Notes under the pieces: generated by a model
The model's input: the letters and a program-made list of their open reading frames with translations, nothing else
Told to the model about the DNA's origin: nothing
The model's database searches: none
Program-made: the position numbers and the translations under genes
In this document: piece by piece, positions 1 through 8,370 of the stretch
Position numbering within the stretch: the stretch's first letter is position 1
Layout of the letters: every line of letters starts with the position of its first letter
NCBI GenBank assembly: GCA_947427285.1
Contig: CANEHE010000012.1
Location: 1 to 54,840 of the forward strand
Direction of reading: 5' to 3'
From: an uncultured Porphyromonadaceae bacterium
GTDB taxonomy: Bacteria; Bacteroidota; Bacteroidia; Bacteroidales; Muribaculaceae
Length of the DNA: 54,840 nucleotides

Positions 1-1
1 A

Positions 2-313
2 ACAGCCCAGGCGGCAGACCTGAGCTTCGGGATCGCCGACTTCTCGCAGCTTCCGACGGACGAGTTTCCGGTTCCGGGTTACAGCTACATCGAGATGAAC
101 TATCTTCTTGTGGCCCCGACGGAGGGAGAGACAGCCAACCTTATCAATGCGACATACACGATCAACGGCAAGGCAGGCGCGTCGACAGTGAACACACTCA
201 ACCTCGCGTCGACGCCTGTGCGCCAGAACTACCGGACTAACATCTACGGCTCGCTTCTGACCACACAGAACGCCTTCAACGTCGAGATCGCCCCTGCCTT
301 CGAAGGAGGCTAG
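2..313 (+). CDS. Fimbrillin-like DUF6562-type domain protein, 5' end outside window
   Basis: An open frame runs from base 2 to a TAG at 311-313; the true start is upstream of the window. The 103 visible codons match the C-terminal part of the fimbrillin-like domain I associate with DUF6562: a 'MNYLLV' strand, then 'TPVRQNYRTNIYGSLLT'. The same signature appears in the intact paralogue at 1513-3462 ('TPVKANFRTNITGSLLT'). The role is probably outer-membrane or surface attachment, by family resemblance only. Past the TAG the same frame continues through three codons into the beta-helix at 323-1348, which is what follows this domain in the paralogue. This is therefore probably the front half of a split gene. 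GC here is about 58% by hand count, well above the approximately 42% of the downstream half. Confidence 0.7.
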   Translation, partial: TAQAADLSFGIADFSQLPTDEFPVPGYSYIEMNYLLVAPTEGETANLINATYTINGKAGASTVNTLNLASTPVRQNYRTNIYGSLLTTQNAFNVEIAPAFEGG

Positions 314-322
314 AACAACGGT

Positions 323-1348
323 ATGACAGTAGTCAATAACATAGAGGATTTTCATGCTGCACTTGAGGCAGGAAAACCGATATATGTGGCAGAAGGTACA
401 AGCATTGATATGAGCACTCTTCCAAGTACTCCTACTAATGGAAGTGCTGTTACAAGATATGATAAGCCTGTCACCCTTATTGTAGATGGAACCCTCACGA
501 ATATAAAAAATCCTTTGGCATTCGAACAAGGTCTGACGCTTACCGGCAATGGAACTCTGGAATTTGATATGTCATCTGCTCCGGATAATGGAATTGAAAC
601 AGGTAGGACTTCTTCATATCAGACTTTCGGTGATGTAAAGATAGAGGGTGTAACAATCAAAGGTGTAAATCAACCTTCGAAAGATACCTACGGAAATCCT
701 TTAGTTATTATTAGAGGCCCAAAGTCTTTGTCTCTGACTAATGTAACTGTGGAGAATCCGGTTGGGTCTGGTCTGCAGATTGATTGTGATTCAGATGTCA
801 GGATCTCCGGATGCAGATTTATTTCCAATTATGGGGATAATGCGTCCAAGGATAATCCTTATGTTGCATTGATCCCATACGGAAATGCGAAGTTCACGTT
901 TGATGATTGTGAGATTGTTGGGCCGATGGGTATTTGGGCGGCTGTCGGTAATGCCGGAGGAGGTAATAGCTCTTTAAATTATACAATGATCTTTAATAGA
1001 GGTGCCGTTGTTTCCACAGAGAGTGAGTTGAATGAGGAATCCGGGCCAATCGGTATGGGTGCGATGTTCGGAAATGGTAGTGTGACATTCAACGGTACAT
1101 ATATTTACGCGGCCAGTGGTTGTTTAATCTGGATGACACCGTTCTTCCGGTCGATTAACGCTACATTTGTCAATTGTATAACCAACAATGGGCAGATTTA
1201 TGAAGTAGGAGAGGGCGCATCATTAGCTCCAGTAACAGAGGGATATGACTTTTCTGCCATTACTCCGGAGATCAAGACGTTCGCCGGTAATTCATATACA
1301 TTCACAAAAAAACTCAATGGTACACATTTGTTTGATGTGAAGTGGTAG
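323..1348 (+). CDS. Beta-helix repeat segment, probable C-terminal half of a split surface protein
   Basis: 341 residues with no signal peptide or lipobox, opening directly with 'VVNNIEDFHAALEAGKPIYVAEGT'. This aligns with residues just after the fimbrillin-like domain of the protein at 1513-3462 ('IVNSSAEFLAALQSGGDILVPSGT'). The rest is short beta-rung sequence (repeats resembling 'VKIEGVTIKG', 'LSLTNVTVENP', 'FTFDDCEIVGP', 'VTFNGTYIYA') typical of a right-handed parallel beta-helix. It lies in the same frame as 2-313 and is separated from it only by TAG plus AAC AAC GGT, so the ATG at 323 is probably an internal Met. As a free protein it would lack any visible export signal. Alternatives are a pseudogene half, a real separate ORF after recombination, or a sequencing error in the TAG. 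Confidence 0.6.
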   Translation: MTVVNNIEDFHAALEAGKPIYVAEGTSIDMSTLPSTPTNGSAVTRYDKPVTLIVDGTLTNIKNPLAFEQGLTLTGNGTLEFDMSSAPDNGIETGRTSSYQTFGDVKIEGVTIKGVNQPSKDTYGNPLVIIRGPKSLSLTNVTVENPVGSGLQIDCDSDVRISGCRFISNYGDNASKDNPYVALIPYGNAKFTFDDCEIVGPMGIWAAVGNAGGGNSSLNYTMIFNRGAVVSTESELNEESGPIGMGAMFGNGSVTFNGTYIYAASGCLIWMTPFFRSINATFVNCITNNGQIYEVGEGASLAPVTEGYDFSAITPEIKTFAGNSYTFTKKLNGTHLFDVKW

Positions 1349-1375
1349 TATAAGAATTAATTCCTGATTGCAAAA

Positions 1376-1411
1376 AAGAGCCGGTTGCTGATGATTCAGT
1401 ATCCGGTTCTT
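1376..1411 (+). terminator. Hairpin downstream of the first surface-protein gene
   Basis: Nine-base-pair stem with one G-U pair: AAGAGCCGG (1376-1384) against CCGGTTCTT (1403-1411), with an 18-base loop. It begins 28 bases after the TAG at 1348. The T-tract is poor (TATTGATT), so termination is likely but not certain. Confidence 0.5.
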
Positions 1412-1441
1412 ATTGATTATATCAATAATAGAAGGGCTGTA

Positions 1442-1473
1442 TTTGTATTATTGACTTTTTGTTTGTAACTTTG
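1442..1473 (+). promoter_or_regulatory. Bacteroidetes-type promoter for the second surface protein
   Basis: TTTG at 1442-1445, a 20-base spacer and TAACTTTG at 1466-1473 match the Bacteroidetes primary sigma consensus. The expected start of transcription near 1480 leaves a leader of about 30 bases before the ATG at 1513. Confidence 0.8.
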
Positions 1474-1512
1474 CTCTATAATGTATAACATATCGATGCT
1501 TAAGGTTTTTAT

Positions 1513-3462
1513 ATGATGAAACGATATTCGCTTTCCTGTGTGGCATTGCAGGTTTTTTTAACATTAGCTCTTTTTCTGATAACTTCATGTGCTGAGCACT
1601 ATGCAGATCTACCGCAATCTGAGACAATTAGTTTTAAAGTGGCTTTGTCTGACAGAACTACAAGGTCCGATGAGGGGCAAGCAGAAAGAGAGGTCAACCA
1701 TCTATATTATTGGATATATAGTGTTGATGAAAATGGAAATGCGAATGATGTTTTGGAGAAGGGTGATGTGGAAGCCTTTGCGGGAGAGACGACTGCAACT
1801 GTTGAAGCTCGTCTGGTTCCGGGAGTTACTTATAAAGCATTGTTTTTTGCTTGTGATTATGCTTCTGTCTCTTCTGGGATATTCACTCTTTCGGATGCCG
1901 GGAATCTGGATATTGATTATGCTAAAATGGAATCAGGAATTGCATCTGTAGAAGCGTTTTATTCCTGTGAAAAGATTTCTGTATCCGGTGGGACTCATGA
2001 TGTTAAGTTAAAGCGTCCGTTTGCTCAGATCAATATTGGATCGGATGACTTGCAAAATCTGTCGGTTCAAAATGTAGGAATCCAGAATTTCCAAACGGAG
2101 TTGAAATTGGAATCGGGTGTTTATTCCAAACTTGACATGCTGAATGGAACTGTTTCCGGGGAATTGGGTAAAGATGAATATATTCTGATGTCGGATGTGC
2201 CGGAAAATCTGAAATTTCCTGTAGAAGGTTATTCTATGCTTCAGAGCCATTATATTCTGTGTGGAAATGACGGGCCAGAAGGACAAAGTCTTATAGATGC
2301 TAATTTCAGAGTATATAAGAGAAATGCCAGTAATCCTATAACATCGTTTAATCTTGCCGCTACACCTGTCAAAGCCAATTTCCGCACGAATATAACCGGT
2401 TCGTTGCTTACCGGACAGAATGATATTAAGGTCGGTATTGACAATGTTATCGGTTCCGGAACGGATATTGAGATAGTGGATAATAGAAAAATTGTCAATT
2501 CATCTGCGGAATTTTTAGCCGCTTTGCAAAGTGGAGGTGACATACTTGTTCCTTCTGGAACAGAATTTACAGTTATTCTTAAAAATGACAACAGTAATAA
2601 CAATTATTGTCTTGCTCTCCCTAATAAAGCAAATGTGACTATAGATGGAAATGTTACGGTCACGTTGCCTTCCGGGGTGTATGATAATGGGAAATATACC
2701 CATTTCCTGGTGCAGAATGATTTGAAAATAGGCGGTAAAGGGGAATTACGAATCAAGGGAGGAAGTTGTTTCATTGAAACTATGGGCGATGCAAATGAAA
2801 TAGACGTAAGAGGTATTTCGTTAACTTCAGAACCTGTCATAACAGGAACGGTCCGGAGAACTCCTGTATTTATCAGATCATTGAATTCAAGTCAAATACA
2901 TTTGACGGACTTAACGGTATCATGTTGCAGTTCTATATTGGAGATCAAAAATACGGATATTCGAACGGAAGCTGTAATTGAAAATTGCAATGTCAGTCAA
3001 CCTACAAGCGAGTCATCGTCTTCATATAATCTGTTTTATGTCAATAATGCCAAAGCCGGTGGAAATCTGATATTGAATAATGTGACGGTGAAATCTTACA
3101 ATACTATCATGGCTGTCAATTCCGATACCGGCTCTGGATCTGCAGTGATCAAGGATTGTGATTTTACATTGTTGCAACAGAAAGCACGAGTATATCTGAT
3201 TAAAAATCTATCCAATAATACTGTTGCATTCACGATTAATATTCAGAGCGGAAATTATTATTACAAGTCGGGTGCGTCAAATTCAAAATATGGTATAGCA
3301 GGATATGAGGGAAATATTCTGATTTACGGCGGAATGTTTAATGTGAAGCCATACATATATTCGTATGAGGGAACAACTACTGAGATGGGATTGCCAGAGG
3401 GTTATGAATGGCACGTTACAGGAGATACGACTTACCCTTATACCGTCCGAATTGTAGATTAA
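1513..3462 (+). CDS. Lipoprotein with fimbrillin-like DUF6562-type domain and C-terminal beta-helix
   Basis: 649 residues. The N-terminus is a lipoprotein signal: a hydrophobic core to residue 25, then 'LITSC' with lipid-attachment Cys26. Residues of about 35-315 form the fimbrillin-like domain, including 'GTHDVKLKRPFAQINIG' and 'AATPVKANFRTNITGSLLT', which I recognise as the DUF6562 pattern of Bacteroidales fimbrillin-like proteins. Residues of about 330-649 are beta-helix rungs ('VTIDGNVTVTLPSG', 'IHLTDLTVSCC', 'LILNNVTVKSYN', 'AVIKDCDFTL'). The likely location is the outer membrane or cell surface, anchored by lipid. It is an intact paralogue of the split gene upstream and has its own promoter. 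The ligand and exact role (adhesin, pilus-associated tip or anchor, carbohydrate binding) cannot be read from the sequence. Confidence 0.8.
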   Translation: MMKRYSLSCVALQVFLTLALFLITSCAEHYADLPQSETISFKVALSDRTTRSDEGQAEREVNHLYYWIYSVDENGNANDVLEKGDVEAFAGETTATVEARLVPGVTYKALFFACDYASVSSGIFTLSDAGNLDIDYAKMESGIASVEAFYSCEKISVSGGTHDVKLKRPFAQINIGSDDLQNLSVQNVGIQNFQTELKLESGVYSKLDMLNGTVSGELGKDEYILMSDVPENLKFPVEGYSMLQSHYILCGNDGPEGQSLIDANFRVYKRNASNPITSFNLAATPVKANFRTNITGSLLTGQNDIKVGIDNVIGSGTDIEIVDNRKIVNSSAEFLAALQSGGDILVPSGTEFTVILKNDNSNNNYCLALPNKANVTIDGNVTVTLPSGVYDNGKYTHFLVQNDLKIGGKGELRIKGGSCFIETMGDANEIDVRGISLTSEPVITGTVRRTPVFIRSLNSSQIHLTDLTVSCCSSILEIKNTDIRTEAVIENCNVSQPTSESSSSYNLFYVNNAKAGGNLILNNVTVKSYNTIMAVNSDTGSGSAVIKDCDFTLLQQKARVYLIKNLSNNTVAFTINIQSGNYYYKSGASNSKYGIAGYEGNILIYGGMFNVKPYIYSYEGTTTEMGLPEGYEWHVTGDTTYPYTVRIVD

Positions 3463-3556
3463 AATGGATATTGGTGCTTCATGGATGAGGTTGGTTGAGC
3501 TGTTTGTCAGGAGATAAAAATTGCATGATGTGTGGATAACTTTGGAGCTGACAGAG

Positions 3557-3586
3557 TATGAAATACGTTTTTTTATTGTAATTTTG
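3557..3586 (+). promoter_or_regulatory. Possible promoter for ftsK
   Basis: TAATTTTG at 3579-3586 is a good -7 element 51 bases before the ftsK ATG. The -33 element is weak (TATG at 3557-3560, 18-base spacing). The 175 bases between 3462 and 3638 contain nothing else I can name. Confidence 0.45.
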
Positions 3587-3637
3587 TATCTCTTATTCAG
3601 GATCGTCATGATCTGTAGAGGATGAACACCTTAGATA

Positions 3638-6253
3638 ATGGCAACAAAGTACGATTCATATAATCCAGAGATATATTACACGGAGGAAAAAGAGGCAACT
3701 GCGCCTTCAGGAGAACAGATGCCAGATGGCGGACAGAACGATTCTTCCAGAGGAAGAAGATCGGGAGTCCGGCGTAATAACAAGAAGAAAAAATCATCTG
3801 TCACCACTTCGTTGTCGAAACGTATCAATAGTTGGGCGACCTCTCTTAATGTAAGACTGATAGTAGGTATCTTACTTGGTTTTCTGGGAGTGTACCTCAC
3901 TATATCCTTTATATCATATCTCGGCAGTTGTGTCGATGATATGGCAATGATAGAATCGGCTGCGGTAGGAAGTGCAGTTCATGTGAGCAATGCCGGTGGT
4001 GAAGGTGGTGCAAGACTTGCTGATTTTCTGATTAACCGAAGTTTCGGGCTTGGGTCGACTGTGATCATATTTTGGCTTTTTGCCATGTCGTTGAAACTTC
4101 TTGCGGGCAAGCCAAGATTCAAATCGGTGGATTTCAGCATAAAATGTGTAGTCGCTCTCTTGATAATCTCGATGATTGTCGGGTTGGTTACTATCGCTTC
4201 CAATAGTGCGGTAAACTGGGGAGGTTATGATGGCAGATATGTAAATGAACTCATAATTGGATTCATTGGATGGTCTGGTGCGGTTCTTGTGTGTCTGTTT
4301 CTTATCTCACTGTTTATAGTGATCTGTCTTCGTGATATAGTAAGATGGATTCTTAAGATCAAGAGAAAACGGGATGAGCGATTGTCTGCGATACGTGCGG
4401 CCCGGGAAGAGGAGCGGCAACGTTTAGCGGTAATCGAGGAGATGGCTTTGCAAGAGAGAATTGATTCTGCAATAGATAAGGGAACTCCAAATCCGGAGGA
4501 ATCATTTCTTGAGGAAAGTACAGGATATGTGAGTTTCAACGAAGATGAACAGCCTCATGAAGAGGATTACATCAGTGTTGTTGATTCTGAAGAATATAAT
4601 GATGAGGATACGGAGACTCATATAGATGGAGAGGAGTCAGGAAATGAGATAGTTCCGGTAGACCCGATTGAAAATCATATTGAATCGGATGTTGACAATG
4701 AAGATAAAATGATTGTCAATGTCAATACAATAGCTCAGGCAGAACCTGTACATGACCGTCGTGGTCCGGGAATATTGCGATATAAATTTCCATCCACTGA
4801 ACTTTTACGTCCTGGTGAGACAAAAATAAGTGTAGATACACAGGAACAGGATGAGAATCAGCAGCGTATCAGAAAAACACTTCTCGATTTCAATATCCCT
4901 ATTACAAGAATAGAAGCGACTGTGGGACCGACAGTCACTCTTTATGAAATAGTCCCGGACAAGGGTGTCAAGATCTCCAGAATAAGAAATCTTGTAGATG
5001 ACATAGCGTTGTCGCTCTCGGCGATAGGAGTGCGTATCATAGCCCCTATACCGGGGCGTGGTACAGTGGGTATTGAAGTAGCCAATAAGGATCCACAGGT
5101 TGTGTCCATGCGAACTGTGATCCAAAGCAAAAAGTTTGTTGATTGCCGGTATAAGCTCCCTATTGCTCTTGGATCAACTATCAGTAATGAAGTATTTATC
5201 GCAGATCTGGCCAAGATGCCACATCTATTGGTGGCCGGTGCTACAGGACAAGGTAAGTCTGTAGGATTGAATGCAATAATTGCTTCATTGCTCTATAGGA
5301 AACGTCCGGATGAGCTCAAGTTCGTGATGATTGATCCTAAAATGGTGGAATTCAGCCTTTATGCGAAAATAGAGAAGCATTATCTTGCAAAACTTCCAGA
5401 TGCGGAGGAGCCTATCATCACAGATATGAGCAAGGCAGTGGAGACTTTGAGCAGCCTTTGCGTGGAGATGGATGACAGATATCAGCTTCTGAAAGGGAAC
5501 TCACGCAATGTGGAGGAATATAACGAGAAAGTGAAATCCGGCCGATTGAAAGAGGAAGACGGACATCGGTTTCTTCCATATATAGTCGTAATAGTTGATG
5601 AGTTTTCAGATCTTATCATGACGGCTGGAAAAGAGGTTGAAATGCCTATCGCTCGTCTGGCCCAGAAGGCACGTGCTGTCGGCATACACGTGATTATTGC
5701 CACACAGCGTCCGTCTACCAATGTTATTACAGGTATAATCAAAGCCAACTTCCCGGCACGCATAGCTTTCAAGGTATCATCGGGAGTTGACAGTAAGACT
5801 ATTCTTGACACCACAGGGGCCCAGCAACTTATTGGACGGGGAGATATGCTGGTAAGCAACAATTCAGAGATGACTCGTGTCCAATGTGCTTTCATAGATA
5901 CCCCTGAGGTTGAGTCAATATGTGATTATATAGAAAAACAGCCTTATCCTCAAGGTGCATATATTCTGCCTGAGCCAGTCGTTACAGGCAGTGAGGACGG
6001 AGGTGTAAAGGGAAATCTTTTCGATGAGGGCCGCGATCCATTGTTTGAAGAGATCGCAAGGAGAGTGGTACAGAGCAGCAATGCATCTACTTCGGCCATA
6101 CAGCGTAGTTATTCCATCGGATATAACAGGGCAGGTCGCATAATGGATCAGCTTGAGGCGGCCGGTGTCGTAGGCCCGGCAACCGGAGGAAAACCCAGAG
6201 CTGTGCTTATGGATCCAATTACATTGGAATCAGTGCTCGCATCAATGATGTAA
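3638..6253 (+). CDS. ftsK: DNA translocase FtsK/SpoIIIE family
   Basis: 871 residues, normal for a short-linker FtsK. The hexameric ATPase pumps DNA through the closing septum and brings dif sites together for XerCD. Four membrane segments are visible at about residues 72-97, 138-156, 168-188 and 205-231. An acidic, Glu/Asp-rich linker follows to about residue 370. The motor has Walker A 'GATGQGKS' near residue 534 and Walker B 'IVVIVDEFSDLIM'. The C-terminal winged-helix gamma domain contains 'RSYSIGYNRAGRIMDQLE' and recognises the polar KOPS-type signals. The basic stretch 'RRNNKKKK' precedes the first membrane segment, as expected for a cytosolic N-terminus. lolA follows after 16 bases, a pairing common in Bacteroidetes. 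Confidence 0.95.
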   Translation: MATKYDSYNPEIYYTEEKEATAPSGEQMPDGGQNDSSRGRRSGVRRNNKKKKSSVTTSLSKRINSWATSLNVRLIVGILLGFLGVYLTISFISYLGSCVDDMAMIESAAVGSAVHVSNAGGEGGARLADFLINRSFGLGSTVIIFWLFAMSLKLLAGKPRFKSVDFSIKCVVALLIISMIVGLVTIASNSAVNWGGYDGRYVNELIIGFIGWSGAVLVCLFLISLFIVICLRDIVRWILKIKRKRDERLSAIRAAREEERQRLAVIEEMALQERIDSAIDKGTPNPEESFLEESTGYVSFNEDEQPHEEDYISVVDSEEYNDEDTETHIDGEESGNEIVPVDPIENHIESDVDNEDKMIVNVNTIAQAEPVHDRRGPGILRYKFPSTELLRPGETKISVDTQEQDENQQRIRKTLLDFNIPITRIEATVGPTVTLYEIVPDKGVKISRIRNLVDDIALSLSAIGVRIIAPIPGRGTVGIEVANKDPQVVSMRTVIQSKKFVDCRYKLPIALGSTISNEVFIADLAKMPHLLVAGATGQGKSVGLNAIIASLLYRKRPDELKFVMIDPKMVEFSLYAKIEKHYLAKLPDAEEPIITDMSKAVETLSSLCVEMDDRYQLLKGNSRNVEEYNEKVKSGRLKEEDGHRFLPYIVVIVDEFSDLIMTAGKEVEMPIARLAQKARAVGIHVIIATQRPSTNVITGIIKANFPARIAFKVSSGVDSKTILDTTGAQQLIGRGDMLVSNNSEMTRVQCAFIDTPEVESICDYIEKQPYPQGAYILPEPVVTGSEDGGVKGNLFDEGRDPLFEEIARRVVQSSNASTSAIQRSYSIGYNRAGRIMDQLEAAGVVGPATGGKPRAVLMDPITLESVLASMM

Positions 6254-6269
6254 TGTTATTTTTTCACAA

Positions 6270-6887
6270 ATGATACGGAAATTATTATTGTGTTTTTTGA
6301 TTTTGTCTTTTGCGGTATGTGGAGCTGATGCATCGCTTACCGCTTCACAGATAGTGGCCAAAGCATCGCAACGGATTACACGGGCAGGAAGTGTTACGGC
6401 TGGTTTCCGATATTCTGGCGGAGGTCAGAGTGGGTTGGGTACGCTTAAGGCCAGCGGCAAAAAGTTTATAGTAGAGACTCCGGGAATGTCTTCGTGGTAT
6501 AACGGGAAAAATCTTTGGACCTATAGTGCTGCTTCAAGAGAAACTACTGTGGTGACACCTACTTCCGGGGAGTTGGCGGAAACAAATCCATTGACTTATA
6601 TGACAAGTGCATCGGCTTCTTTTACATTCAGTTTTGGCAGGGGTGACAGTCCGGTGCGCCGGATAATAGTTCTTACTCCCAAGAGTCGTAAACTTGGTGT
6701 AAAGGGTGTTATACTTGAACTTGAGGGAAAGACTTTGAATCCATTAAAGATAATTGTGCGGGGTGGTGACGGGAGTGTAAGCACGATTGTCATAACGAAA
6801 TTTCAGCTTGGAAAAGGCTTACCGGCATCAAATTTTGAATATCCCAAAAACAAATATCCCAAAATAAAGATTATAGACTTAAGATAG
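6270..6887 (+). CDS. lolA: Outer-membrane lipoprotein carrier LolA-like protein
   Basis: 205 residues with a cleavable signal peptide (hydrophobic residues 3-18, then 'GADAS'). The mature part shows the LolA pattern: 'SVTAGFRYSGGG', 'GTLKASGKKFIVETPGMSSWYNGKNLWTY' read in pieces, and a C-terminal strand 'FEYPKNKYPKIKIIDLR'. LolA is the periplasmic chaperone that takes lipoproteins from LolCDE to the outer membrane. Bacteroidetes usually lack a recognisable LolB. It lies 16 bases after ftsK and is probably cotranscribed. The family is divergent, so the assignment rests on length, signal peptide, strand pattern and the ftsK neighbourhood. Confidence 0.85.
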   Translation: MIRKLLLCFLILSFAVCGADASLTASQIVAKASQRITRAGSVTAGFRYSGGGQSGLGTLKASGKKFIVETPGMSSWYNGKNLWTYSAASRETTVVTPTSGELAETNPLTYMTSASASFTFSFGRGDSPVRRIIVLTPKSRKLGVKGVILELEGKTLNPLKIIVRGGDGSVSTIVITKFQLGKGLPASNFEYPKNKYPKIKIIDLR

Positions 6888-6948
6888 GGGTGTTATTCGA
6901 TGGTTATTTATGCCTGAAGACACATCTCTTGAAAACATATATTGAAGT

Positions 6949-7899
6949 ATGGCAGAAAAAACAGCAACAAGAGTTCTCATAATAGGATCAGGACCTGCAG
7001 GATATACAGCAGGTATATATGCTTCGCGGGCGAATCTCACCCCAGTCATTTACGAAGGGATACAGGTCGGAGGTCAGTTGACACAGACTTCTGAAGTAGA
7101 GAACTTTCCTGGATTTCCGGAGGGTGTGGATGGTAATGAGATGATGTCATTGATCCGACGGCAGGCCGAACGTTTCGGGGCTGATATCCGTAGTCGTATC
7201 ATCAAGAAGGTAGACTTTTCTAAGCGACCATTTCTATGTGTTGACGATCGTGGCGATGAGGTGGAAGCTGAAACTGTAATTATATCTACCGGTGCGTCTG
7301 CTAAATATCTGGGGCTTCCTGACGAAGAGAAATACCGTGGTATGGGTGTAAGTGCCTGTGCGACATGTGACGGATTCTTCTATCGGAAACGTATTGTAGC
7401 TGTTGTGGGAGGAGGCGATACAGCCTGTGAAGAGGCCCTGTATCTTTCCGCAATAGCCAGAAAGGTTTATATGATAGTCCGTAAGGATTATCTGAGGGCT
7501 TCTGATGTTATGAAACGGCGTGTCGGCGATAGAGATAATATCGAAGTCTTGTTCAACTGTAATGCTGTGGGCCTTTTCGGTGATGGTGCTGTGGAAGGAA
7601 TACACATAGTGAGAAATCTCGGGAAAACCGATGAAGAGAGATTCGATATAGAAGCGGATGGTTTCTTTCTTGCAATCGGACACAGACCGAACACAGAGAT
7701 TTTCAAAGGACAGCTTGATCTTGATTCAGAAGGATACATTATTACCAAGGCACCTACGACGGCTACAAGCGTTCCCGGTGTATTTGCTGCCGGAGACTGT
7801 GCCGATCCTATCTATCGTCAGGCAGTATGTGCAGCAGGTACAGGTTGCCGGGCAGCTCTTGACGCTGAGAAATTTCTAATTAATGCGGAGGAACTATGA
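6949..7899 (+). CDS. trxB: Thioredoxin-disulfide reductase
   Basis: 316 residues, the usual length. It is an FAD enzyme that passes electrons from NADPH to thioredoxin in the cytoplasm. The FAD-binding loop is 'GSGPAGYTAG' (residues 13-22), the redox pair is in 'CATC' (residues 137-140), the NADPH loop is 'GGGDTACEEA', and the second FAD motif is 'GVFAAGDCAD'. The ATG of the deaminase overlaps the stop by four bases (7896-7899), showing translational coupling. There is no fused thioredoxin domain. Confidence 0.95.
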   Translation: MAEKTATRVLIIGSGPAGYTAGIYASRANLTPVIYEGIQVGGQLTQTSEVENFPGFPEGVDGNEMMSLIRRQAERFGADIRSRIIKKVDFSKRPFLCVDDRGDEVEAETVIISTGASAKYLGLPDEEKYRGMGVSACATCDGFFYRKRIVAVVGGGDTACEEALYLSAIARKVYMIVRKDYLRASDVMKRRVGDRDNIEVLFNCNAVGLFGDGAVEGIHIVRNLGKTDEERFDIEADGFFLAIGHRPNTEIFKGQLDLDSEGYIITKAPTTATSVPGVFAAGDCADPIYRQAVCAAGTGCRAALDAEKFLINAEEL

Positions 7900-8324
7900 C
7901 CTTGGAAGAGAAACAACTTCTGCTTGACCGCCGTTATCTCCGAATGGCATCTATATGGGCGGAGAATTCATATTGTAATCGTCGCAGGGTCGGAGCGTTA
8001 CTTGTCAAAGACAAAATGATCATATCGGACGGATATAACGGTACTCCTGCAGGATTTGACAATATATGTGAGGATGAGCACGGCATGACACATCCATACG
8101 TACTGCATGCGGAAGCGAATGCCATAACCAAGGTGGCGCAGAGTAACAACTCCAGCAGTGGCAGCACCTTGTATGTCACTACAAGTCCGTGTATGGAATG
8201 CTCAAAACTTATTATTCAGGCAGGTATAGAAAGGGTGGTCTTTACTGAACTATATCGTATAGCAGACGGAGTCGAGTTGCTGCGTAAGGCTGGTGTGCGT
8301 GTTGATCAGATCGCATTGAAATGA
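7896..8324 (+). CDS. Deoxycytidylate (dCMP) deaminase, ComEB-like
   Basis: 142 residues. It is a zinc-dependent cytidine-deaminase-fold enzyme, expected to convert dCMP to dUMP and so feed thymidylate synthesis. The zinc and catalytic motif is 'HAEANAI' (His71, Glu73), and the second zinc motif 'PCMEC' gives Cys99 and Cys102. The substrate-contact segment 'GYNGTPAGFDN' (residues 47-56) is typical of dCMP deaminases rather than tRNA or free-cytidine deaminases. It overlaps trxB by four bases. The ComE operon name is historical, and no competence genes are nearby. Confidence 0.9.
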   Translation: MTLEEKQLLLDRRYLRMASIWAENSYCNRRRVGALLVKDKMIISDGYNGTPAGFDNICEDEHGMTHPYVLHAEANAITKVAQSNNSSSGSTLYVTTSPCMECSKLIIQAGIERVVFTELYRIADGVELLRKAGVRVDQIALK

Positions 8325-8370
8325 TAATTTGTGTCCTGATATAAGCGGAAGAATTCTTTTATTTGATCAA

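Noticed and set aside
4540..4740. Frameshift or repeat expansion in the acidic ftsK linker
   Set aside because: The frame is unbroken, and variable acidic linkers are normal between the FtsK membrane and motor domains.
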